A stretch of DNA of 64,000 nt, from NCBI RefSeq assembly GCF_018873765.1, contig NC_057925.1, forward strand, positions 44,795,010 to 44,859,009, read 5' to 3'. Of this stretch, positions 57,001 to 64,000 are shown one piece after another. The notes beneath the pieces are model-generated. The model worked only from the letters and a program-made list of their open reading frames with translations, was not told the origin of the DNA and made no database searches. The translations under genes were made by a program, and so were the position numbers. Positions within the stretch are counted from its first letter, which is position 1. The number at the start of each line of letters is the position of its first letter. The DNA is from Telopea speciosissima (lineage: Eukaryota > Streptophyta > Magnoliopsida > Proteales > Proteaceae).

Positions 57001-60000
57001 CTAGTCAAATACTTTCCTAAAGATCCAGTCAAGATAGAAAAAATACAGGAATTACAACCCTAATTCACATACAAACAACATCCATTAGGTTCAGATAGAA
57101 GCTAAGGGCAAACCCCAAGATACTAGGGCAGCAGGGGCACCAAAAGGAGCAGCCGGATTCAGAGGGATACAGGGCTGAACGTCCGGCCCTGGGCCTACAA
57201 CTGCATCCGGCCCTGAGGACGAATTGGGGGTTTTGCTCTCCTTGGATGGATCTTCACATGCATGACTTGAATTTCATCATTTGACCTAATTCTAAGGTGG
57301 ATCAGCTTATTTGGTTGTTAATTTGGGGAATTTTAGTAATAATTTCAGATTGGTAAATTAGGGTCCAATTTCATGGTTAAGTTCTCCATTTGGGAATTTT
57401 GACAAATAAACCCAAATTGGTTGCTTTAGGGTTTATCACTAGGACAATAAACACAGAAATTGGGTCCAGAAGAGGATTAGTCATGAAATTTCAGGTCTAA
57501 CTGAACCAGGACTGATCTAAAACAGTCCAATTTCATGTAGAAGCCTAAATATCTAAGCTTGGTCTTGAAGCTTTAATGGCAGCAAGGTGATTTGGCTGAA
57601 TTAGAGTTAGAGAATAGAGAAGATAAAGAGGGAGTAGCAGGTTTTCCATAGCCTACCTAAGTGTAGTAGCAAGAACAAAGTGAAGGCAGCCTCCAATTAT
57701 GCAGCGAAGTCTCCAATGGAGGTTCCAAAGCTTGAATTCCAAGTATGGGATCAAACTCCAAGTACAGCCCTCTCTTCTCCCTCCTCTTTTTCTTATTCTC
57801 CAAGGCTTCCAAACTGAATCGTTTCCTCTCTTAAGTCTTTGGAGTTGTGAATAGTGATTTTTAAGAATGGGTTTTATATATATAGTGGACTATTTAAGGG
57901 TTGTTTGTTTAGTTAAGTTAAAAATCAGATTCTAAAATAGATTTTAAAATAGATCTTAAATAGAATTTCGTACCTAAAATCTTGTTCTAATTATATAATG
58001 ATGTCATATGACATCAGGGATAATCCAAATACGGGTAAATGTTAGGAATAGGATTCTCCACTGAGGACGTGGGTCCCATAGAGGTAAATTGACCAAACTA
58101 CCCCTAGAACTCTAATTGGTCGCACATAACACTATAAAAATACATTTAAATTATACTTACATCGAGTTTAATTAAGGGAGAGGTTCTACATAGCCTCCAA
58201 GTAGCAAATCTGACACAGGTAACTCCGATGCGGCATTCCACAGGGGTTCTATGACTCCAGAAGGGCAAGTTGGGAAGAATCCCTAGAATCCTCCATAGTA
58301 GTGTCGAGAGATTCATTTAAATTATACTTACATCGAGTTTAATTAAGAGAGAGGTTCTGCATAGCCTCCAAGTAGCAAATCCGACACAGGTAACTCCGAT
58401 GCAAGGTTCCACAGGGGTCCTCTGACTCCAGAAGGGCAAGTTGGGAAGAATCCCTAGAATCCTCCATAGTAGTGTCAAGAGATTCATCTGTATCCTCGAC
58501 CGATGCAGCCCATAGCATCGATGCCACCAGAGACTCAGAGCTGGAACCTAAAATCACACAAGTTTCATAAAATTTAAATTTATTGCAGATTTCACAATAT
58601 CGATCCGATCCGGCCAATCCGATCCGAGATTACTAACCATGGTTACACACTCTACAGTAGAGTCAGAGTGTGTTCTTGACTCTCCTGATCCATAGCTTCC
58701 AATGAGACTGCATCATTATCTTTTTTTGGCTGAGAAGAATGCCCCTATCGATCGATTCTGGGAAAAGAAATTTCTTCTGTGCTCCTATTGTGATCTAAAC
58801 CTACCTTTGCGTCTATCTTGGCATACTTAGTCATCAAATTTTCCCTAATCAGAGGGGTGTGGACATACTTGTGCAAATTTCAGGCGACGATTACAAGAAT
58901 GATGGGGAAGTTAACAGAACCCAACGACATTTTGGATACCTTTGACTTTGAGTGCAGAACCTAACATATACAGTACATTCATTCTACAAATAAAGCATCC
59001 ATTTATTGAGTTTTCAACAAGTAGCAGTAAACACCCACATTATTAAGCTACACAAAATGCATTTTTGATCTGCACAAAAAGTCTCAGCTATTCTAATAAA
59101 GATATAGATATATACATCCGATCTGGAAGCACAAAATTTTATAAACTGGTTACCAGAGATAATGGGTGGAACCAAACTATAAAATGCTACTTTAACCATC
59201 AGAGGACAAAAAGATTGATACATTTATCAATCCACCCAACCAAGTGCTTCAAATAAAGGCTATCCTCAAGAGACATTTAAGGAGAGGGGAGGGGGGAAAA
59301 AGGAAACCATCAAATATTAGAAGGGGAATTTTTTAAATATTCTCACACAGAAATAAAATCCATTATCCACGTGAATAACACAGAGATCAATCAGTCAAAT
59401 GCAATACTTCATTCTAGATCTTTTCCTGAGTTCCATACTCCGATGGTTAAGCATATTTAACAATCTTCTCCTAATAGCCATCCTAAAGCTGAGTTGGTTG
59501 TGCACCCAGTTATTCAGTCTCAAAAGGAATCAAAATTTATTGATGGACCATTATCAGTTTATCACTTCTTGGGGGGTACGTTCTTTAATGAACCACCACT
59601 GTAACAGTCTCAATATGAAACCAAATAAATCATATATTTATATATAGATTGTGATGAGACACACAAGCTACAATATAATGCATCTCATGCACAGATTATG
59701 ATAATATAAAGTTATTCATCTTCAATTCCCAATGTCTCCTCTCAGATATAACTATGAAGAATTGTTGTAAATTTGCCAATACATTCTTCTAGAGAATGAT
59801 TTCTGAGAATAAATTCTAATTGTTTTTCTCTTTCCATTTTTCTTCTTCCAAAGGAAGACAAGTTAGGAATTAGACCTTTCCATGCTTGACAACCCAAAAG
59901 GATGTAATTAGAGTCATCCATGACAAGATAAGAATATAATTAAGTCTAGCAGACCACTTTTGTTTGGGAAGGGGGGAATCTAATTCAAGTATTTAAAAGA

Positions 60001-63000
60001 TTAACAATCAGAGAATAGCATTTATCGAAGGTGAAAACCATGAAGCTGATGAAGCTAGCTATGAAAGGAGTTGAGAAAACCAAACTGACATACCGGCATT
60101 GATCTTGCTTACATTGAAGAAAGGCGCAAAAAAAATAATAAACTTATACCAACTAAAGGAACAGAAAGTGAGAAATGTAAAATTTCCCTGAACACTCATG
60201 ACTCAACAGCATGGCATCTAATAGAGGCTAGATTTGAAACATCTGTTGTGCAATTTCACCCGAATCAGAAAAAATTTCCCAAATAATAGCAAGATTAATT
60301 CAATGCTCATGAAGAAAAGAAAACCATGTGTAGTATCTTCATTTTAATTAAAACAAAGGCTGCGCCATCTTATTAAAAAGAAAGAAAACAAAAAAGGCTT
60401 GAGTTTCAAACAGAGTTAGATGAAAAGTTTACAAGCTGTGCACTATCACAGCAGTTCCATAAGAGCTGCTAATCCACTTAAAATAAGTTCAATTAAAATG
60501 CAAGAGAAAGGTCTAATCTTATTCCTATTAAGAATTACAAAAACCCCAGATTTCTTTCTTTTATTTTCTATTTGTAGGGATTTCTCTAGTTTTGTTGGAA
60601 CAAGATGATTTGAAGATAACTGCATTTTTACAGTACTACTAATAGGATCTAATTATATCTTCTTAGAAAAAATAGAAAGGAATCTTAAAACATATCACAT
60701 GGCTTGGAGATCGAGCATTTCAGTGCACTAGGCTCCCGCTACCGTAGGGTCTGAGAGGGGTAAATGTACGCAACCTTACCCCCTATTCGTTGATAGCAGA
60801 TTTTCAACTTATGAGAGGCCCTCATATATTAAAGCATGATTGGAATCCTGAATGTTGAGTTCCATTTTGTCTCCCTTGTTACAATATGCATGAGGGTGAT
60901 ACTAAGATACTTTAAATTTTTGGTTTCCTCAAGCTGGATTTGCTTTGTAATTGTTTAAGAAATACAAAAAATGAAGTTTCTTTTGCATGCTTTAGATGTA
61001 TATATCCAGGATACCATCTCTGATTAAAGCATCAGAATTTCCATAAGCATTCAAAGGAACGAAAAAATATAAATCAGTTTGAAAATAATTAAGAAAATGA
61101 TATATTATTAAGAAAAACTGCCAAGGACCTAAGAATGCATATTATTGCACATTGAATATAAATTGGTTGTCACATTTTGATTGTATGACTCATATACTAA
61201 GGTGTCTTTTCATATAAATGTATGGCTCATAAACTAAGTTGTCTTTTCCAAAAAGCTCCACCATAAAAGGCACTAAGAACTTGCAGATTTAACAAATCTT
61301 GACTGATATTAATAATAAAGTCTAGATAAGCTCAAGGAAAAAAGTAGGTAACAACCATTATGAAAAATTTAGGCTATTCAATGTAACCTTTTCAACTGAG
61401 GTAGGGTATTTTTTTTATAATCTTGAAATAATAATTTTCCCCTCCTAAATTGAAAAATGAGACACATCAGTCTTATATTGAAGAGCTGTAAACCAATCTC
61501 AGCTAAAAGAACACCCCCCAACCCCCCCCCCCCCAAAAAAAAAAAGAGGAAAAAGGAAAAGCATAAGATTGCATCCTCTATAAAGTGTGAAATGTGATGT
61601 ACCAGTCTCAAGTCGAAGCTGTAAGAGCCAAAATTCAATAGGAATGCAAGATTTTTGATAGAAGGAAGAAAAAAATAAATTAAGTACAACCTATAATTCC
61701 TGTGAACCATCGAGTCTTTTAATGCAAGTTGCGCCCTAGGTCATCGGGCCAACGAGTAAACGACTGCTTAAGCGTCAGTCACACATAAACTCTTACCTAA
61801 ATCAATATCATGTACATCTCAAGCAAACCAGTTGAAAATATTCTCAATCAACTCTCATTATCTTATGGATACTACCAGTAAGAAAATTATTAATCTAATG
61901 AAAAAAAAAAAAAAAAAATCAAAATCACTCGAAGAAAACTGTAAATATAAGCTTTTAGCAACTAAGAACTACACTCCAACCAAAAGAACTTCCAGACTTG
62001 TACTCCAAAAAATCTTCCATAAACACCCCTCAAATCGATCCATTGTCTTCTACAGTTGCATTCAGTAGTTTGTCAACTAAATCTCTCCCTACCCTTTCTT
62101 CCCCCTTCTCCTCTACTACGTATGTTTCATGGACAGAAAGGAACTCACTTACCCTCCACAGAGAGAGAGAGAGAGAGAGGAAGCTTCTTTTCTTGTCTCA
62201 AAGAAAAATCATGAAAAATTAAATATAAAATAGCTAAACCAATTAAATTAAAGAAATTTATAAATTAAAAAAAAAGAAAAAAAAAGAATACACTGCCTTA
62301 TGTTTCCGCCTACATGCATGGGCAAAAGCTGCAAGAACTTATAATTTTAATAAACAAAGAAAATAAAAAGAAAGGGTCATCACCAGAATCCGTGGAAGAA
62401 GACACAGTGAGAGACTTGAATTGGCATTCAATCCTAGAGAGGAACATCATAGCTTCTTTAAAGGGTTTGGTGAGCTCTTGTTCATACTTAGTGAGCATCT
62501 CAGTGTAAGCTTCCATGAACTGATCAAGTGCTGGGTCTTCACCTAAGCATCCCTTTCTGTTCCTAGCCATGGCTTCTTCAGACGACGCACAAGCTTCTTC
62601 TAACCTTGCCACCACTTCAGGTGGTGCTCCCACCTGTTTGGAAATAAGAAAAGGACACCCACCCATCTCTCACTTTAGGTCAATGGGTCTCTTTCTCAAT
62701 ACCCTAAAAATTAACAAAGATTAAAGGAAAGATTATTATCTTCTTCTTCTTTACCTTTTGGCAGTTGACGTAGGCAGTTAAGAGACGAGGATAGTAAGGA
62801 TGAGACATGATCTTAGCCCTGATAGAGGAGGAACCATTGCTGGTGGTGGTAGTGGTGGTGGTGTTGTCGTTGTTGAGGATGAGGGAAGAAAACCCATTCC
62901 CACTACTACTGGTGTTGTGATTAGGAGGAGGAGAAGTCATGAGAGGCTTCATCATCATCATCAAGGAAGACAACCCATTTCCACTATTATCTCCAAAATT

Positions 63001-63048
63001 CATTAAACATGAATTACTACTACTACTACCATAACCACCACCCTGCAT
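45028..63048 (-). CDS. STM: Class I KNOX homeodomain transcription factor, SHOOT MERISTEMLESS type, 324 aa, four exons
   Basis: STM-type KNOX I proteins keep shoot-meristem cells undifferentiated; they act in the nucleus with BELL partners. Exons are 63048-62755, 62633-62384, 45999-45773 and 45231-45028. All junctions are GT-AG and phases match, giving 975 bases. Residues 1-75 are low-complexity (Ser/Asn/Met, poly-Thr). KNOX1 starts [20 protein letters not shown] at about 76 and continues as [19 protein letters not shown]2 follows ([33 protein letters not shown], about 131-170). The ELK domain is at about 213 ([20 protein letters not shown]). The TALE homeodomain contains the three-residue PYP loop extension in WPYPS and the recognition helix [13 protein letters not shown]. 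The C-terminus [14 protein letters not shown] is STM-like. Introns 1 and 3 are 121 and 541 bp; intron 2 is 16,384 bp and full of transposons. Small departures from the usual family residues include [10 protein letters not shown]. Confidence 0.95.
45440..45655. mobile_element. GGATCCAGCCCA-family MITE, copy 2 (KNOX intron 3)
   Basis: A foldback: GGAGGATCCAGCCCAGCAAA … GGTCATTTCACAGGG pairs with CCCTGTGAAATTACCC … TTTTGCTGGGCTTGATCCTC. A run of about 16 G lies near 45507-45522. The copy makes up much of KNOX intron 3 and shares its right arm with 32170-32335. Confidence 0.8.
46470..46730 (+). pseudogene. Geminivirus-like Rep helicase fragment (endogenous viral relic)
   Basis: The frame is open for 86 codons. 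Its second half ([20 protein letters not shown] then [12 protein letters not shown]) resembles the segment of CRESS-DNA virus replication proteins leading into the helicase Walker A loop. The loop has Gln where most P-loops have Gly before the Lys. Some plant-integrated Rep-like sequences may share this, so it is not proof of decay. Similarity ends right after the loop in RRRQRKR and a stop. Walker B, motif C and the N-terminal nicking domain are absent. It lies antisense in KNOX intron 2. It is a broken fossil with no coding potential for a working protein. The identification rests on a short motif. Confidence 0.5.
47017..47830 (-). mobile_element. LINE 3' end with a triplicated RNase H tail
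   Basis: On the minus strand [20 protein letters not shown] then [20 protein letters not shown] is the last part of an L1-type RNase H domain. A unit of 199-202 bp carrying it is repeated three times head to tail, starting at 47141, 47340 and 47539. A poly-A tail on the minus strand (47018-47028) ends the element. Copies differ by a few bases; the 5'-most has three extra bases. Confidence 0.88.
47831..49224. other. Intronic sequence, mostly unassigned
   Basis: About 48600-48720 has GGTTTAAAGTATCGGTATCG and GTATCGTATCG motifs, the kind of subterminal sequence seen in decayed DNA transposons. No gene is supported. Confidence 0.35.
49225..49770 (+). mobile_element. Possible copia LTR relic with an internal repeat
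   Basis: The text resembles a U3-R-U5 region (TCTCCAATATCTTGTTTCCT, TATACTCTAGGAACTCTCTC) ending in TTCTCCATTGGAGAATCGAA. The last block recurs about 190 bp later (49535-49580 and 49727-49772). No primer site follows. The 154-codon open frame at 49256-49720 has no recognisable product. Confidence 0.4.
49962..50670. mobile_element. Non-autonomous hAT-like element, copy 3
   Basis: The left end CATAGTTCTAAAACTCGTC and the right end (other strand) CAAGGTACTAAAGCTCGAAG match the family. Flanking octamers GCCAAGAA (49954-49961) and ACCAACAA (50671-50678) agree at six positions. Subterminal CTCGCCGAG and TCTCGCCGAAATCTCGGCGA motifs are dense. Confidence 0.72.
50671..51430. other. Intronic repeat flank
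   Basis: About 50960-51420 contains AATCCCGGGATCGGTCTACA and, near 51310-51390, TTTAATCGATTACCCAATCT … CTCCCAAATCT. Sequences similar to the latter recur in the same orientation at 55558-55630, on the far side of the copia block, with the reverse counterpart of the former near 55760. This suggests an older repeat into which the copia inserted. Confidence 0.4.
51431..53104 (-). mobile_element. SIRE-like copia, left arm: 3' UTR, LTR, primer site and gag leader
   Basis: On the minus strand the order is a 3' untranslated region (53104-52870, ending in a purine tract with a run of 10 G), LTR (52853-51569, about 1285 bp, TGTTGTTCCC…GGAAACTTCA), primer site ATTGGAGTCAGAGC (51568-51555), then leader with an ATG ([12 protein letters not shown]). 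Internal sequence thus flanks a single LTR on both sides. The LTR matches the right-arm LTR (53576-55548) in inverted orientation, but lacks about 0.7 kb present there. Confidence 0.82.
53105..55548 (+). mobile_element. SIRE-like copia, right arm: RNase H end, 3' UTR and 3' LTR
   Basis: The frame at 53110-53335 reads [20 protein letters not shown], then [20 protein letters not shown] and [20 protein letters not shown], the C-terminal RNase H of copia polyproteins, ending in TAG. A 3' untranslated region (53336-53575) is the inverted match of the left arm. The LTR runs from TGTTGGCAACACAG (53576) to GGGAACTTCA (55548), about 1973 bp. Reverse transcriptase, integrase and gag are missing. Confidence 0.85.
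55790..58149. mobile_element. Noncoding LTR-like block, unclassified
   Basis: It begins near TGTCATACCCCGGCCTAG (about 55799) and contains GGGGTGAGCTCTCCACTGAG and CTGTAGTAGATGCTAACC. It lacks open frames with retroelement motifs. The layout resembles non-autonomous LTR elements (LARD or TRIM type) but neither boundary nor target duplication could be set. Confidence 0.35.
58150..58487. repeat. Tandem duplication, unit about 171 bp
   Basis: ATTATACTTACATCGAGTTT … CTCCATAGTAGTGTCRAGAG occurs at 58150-58320 and again from 58321. The copies differ at about ten sites (for example GCGGCATTCC against GCAAGGTTCC). Confidence 0.92.
58339..58548 (-). other. Possible orphan exon, unidentified
   Basis: After a plausible acceptor (GTGTGATTTTAG) the minus strand is open as [20 protein letters not shown], then [20 protein letters not shown], then [28 protein letters not shown] and TAA. 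It is acidic and Ser-rich with a CxxC near the end. The neighbouring duplicated unit carries the same reading with stops. The family is not recognised; it may be part of the LTR-like block. It is on the KNOX strand, but exon-to-exon joining leaves no room for it in the KNOX reading frame. Confidence 0.3.
58620..60720. other. Intronic sequence with nothing recognised
   Basis: AT-rich sequence without repeats or coding signatures that could be supported. Open frames are short and compositionally random. Confidence 0.35.
60722..60835 (-). mobile_element. Au-type SINE, copy 3 (partial)
   Basis: The body (plus strand AGTGCACTAGGCTCCCGCTA, GTAGGGTCTGAGAGGGGTAA, TGTACGCAACCTTACCCCCT) matches the two other SINEs. 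The tRNA-like head beyond about 60835 is worn. It lies in KNOX intron 2. Confidence 0.7.
60836..62383. other. Intronic sequence near KNOX exon 2
   Basis: It has a poly-C/poly-A tract at about 61513-61545, an A run at 61900-61918 and a GA microsatellite at 62159-62180. No transposon is recognised, and this may be the older part of the intron. Confidence 0.35.
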
Positions 63049-64000
63049 CTCTCTCTCTCTCTTCTATATTAATTAAGAGTATTCTGTTAATAATATCTTT
63101 TGGAAGTTCTCCCGGGTTTTATGCTCTTCTACTGCTTTCTCTGGTGTTAGAACAAAAAGCAAAAATTCAGATTCAGGGTTCCTTTGGAAATGAGTAATTT
63201 TCCTTTCTGCACATTAAAATCATTATTAGTTCAGTCTCTTTTTTGATTTTTCTCGCTTTGGGCTTTCCTTCTCCCTCCCTATTATTTCTCTCTCTGAGCC
63301 ACTCAATAGTGAATGAAAACTGTGATATGAGAGAAAGAGAGAAAGAGAGAAAGAGAGAAAAAGAGATTTTATTTGTGACGCATAGTAAACGCGGTGTTTG
63401 GGAGTGAAACAGGAAAGAATAAAGGGCGGCCCATAATATTATCCTGTGCCTGCAGCCCACTCTGTAAAACTTTCCTTCCCGAGATCAAAAACCCTCCTCC
63501 TCGATTCTTGCACTGCCACTGATCCGCTGCTATAACAGGCTTAAGAGATGGAGAGAAAATGAGAAAGATTTAAAATAGACGACCAAATCGAGGATGAGTC
63601 AAGAAAGGCAATAATAGTATATTATTATAAGTAAAAACGAAGGGGGAGGATTTCCGGGGCATGCACGGAATTAATCCCAGTGGCCACTGCTCTCTCTCTC
63701 TACAGTTTAAACTGTACTTTTGGTGTCAATCACCCCAGCCCGTTCAATTAATACTAGCTCTAGCTCTGGCTCGTGCTTGCTCGTGTAGTGTTTGCTCAAC
63801 GTCTGTCCCTCGAGACTCGAGTTTCTTTCTCCATTTCAATTTTGGTGTCACTGCTATTCAATTCATTCTTTATCAGTGTCATTCCATCAAATCGGTAATT
63901 ATACACAGTAGGAAAAAATGGTCTAACAAAGAAAAGTCGGGTGGGACAGTCCGAATGTCTCTTCCACCCTTCCCCATCCCCCAACTCCTCTTTATGTGGA
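63049..64000 (-). promoter_or_regulatory. KNOX 5' leader and promoter region
   Basis: Directly before the ATG the transcript strand is a GA repeat (63049-63062), and a GAGAGAAA repeat lies at about 63330-63365. GA/CT-rich leaders are common in plant regulators and can attract GAGA-binding BPC proteins. No TATA box could be fixed. The region stops at the window edge, so the distal promoter is not seen. Confidence 0.45.

Larger units (their letters stand above)
46000..62383 (-). other. KNOX intron 2 (16,384 bp)
   Basis: The donor G/GTGATG at 62384/62383 joins the acceptor GGGTTCAG at 46000 within an Asp codon (phase 1), restoring the family sequence [15 protein letters not shown]. The intron holds a Rep-like fragment, LINE pieces, a hAT-like element, a rearranged copia, an LTR-like block, tandem repeats and a SINE. 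Sequence near the exons (about 46000-46400 and 58500-62383) is the least repeat-like, so any conserved intronic control elements would most likely be there. None could be identified by eye. Confidence 0.9.

Noticed and set aside
1..64000. CRISPR arrays, bacterial operons or riboswitches
   Set aside because: The sequence is eukaryotic plant DNA with spliced genes and plant transposons. The tandem arrays have no spacer-repeat alternation.

Overview
The window is nuclear DNA of a flowering plant, most likely a dicot. It is AT-rich, its genes have plant introns, and most of it is transposon debris. At least five host-gene loci can be read, all on the minus strand. (1) The first three exons of the molybdopterin-synthase-activating enzyme CNX5/MOCS3 (7196 down to 5043); the rest of the gene is not seen. 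(2) A broken relic of the chloroplast outer-envelope TPR protein OEP61/TPR7 (about 18108-17878). (3) An intact intronless 608-aa P-class pentatricopeptide-repeat (PPR) gene (25117-23291), whose last 270 bp are repeated twice more directly downstream. (4) A two-exon, 113-aa LEA-like gene (34011-33325) with two ABRE/G-box motifs upstream. (5) A complete four-exon class I KNOX homeobox gene of SHOOT MERISTEMLESS type (63048-45028), whose second intron is 16,384 bp long and full of nested transposons. A possible relic of a CHCHD2-like gene lies at 27668-27950 on the plus strand.
Layout. 1-2.2 kb: decayed Ty1/copia 3' half. 2.7-4.5 kb: hAT-like element, then a 5'-truncated RTE-type LINE. 5-7.2 kb: CNX5 exons with an Au-type SINE in intron 2. 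8.1-10.5 kb: Ty3/gypsy LTR, primer-binding site and gag start, with a 1.5-kb terminal-inverted-repeat element inside the LTR. 10.5-17 kb: mostly anonymous sequence, a SINE, tandem repeats and a second hAT-like element. 17-20.4 kb: OEP61 relic, three tandem-repeat blocks, and a copia LTR with primer-binding site. 22.7-25.1 kb: PPR gene and its repeated tail. 26.5-33.2 kb: several MITE families with target-site duplications. 33.3-34.3 kb: LEA gene. 34.7-43.4 kb: two LINE relics, a Pack-MULE carrying the first exon of a Ubc13-like ubiquitin E2 gene, and a copia remnant nested in the larger LINE. 43.6-44.1 kb: MITE plus a 98-bp triplication. 45-63 kb: the KNOX gene. Its intron 2 holds a geminivirus-like Rep helicase fragment, a triplicated LINE tail, a third hAT-like copy, a rearranged SIRE-like copia with LTRs in opposite orientation, an LTR-like noncoding block, a 171-bp duplication and a SINE.
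The host genes do not form a pathway; each is an independent plant locus. The main themes are nested transposition, repeated local triplication (units of about 39 to 270 bp), and growth of a developmental regulator's intron by transposons. Coordinates of spliced genes come from reading splice signals and reading frame by eye.
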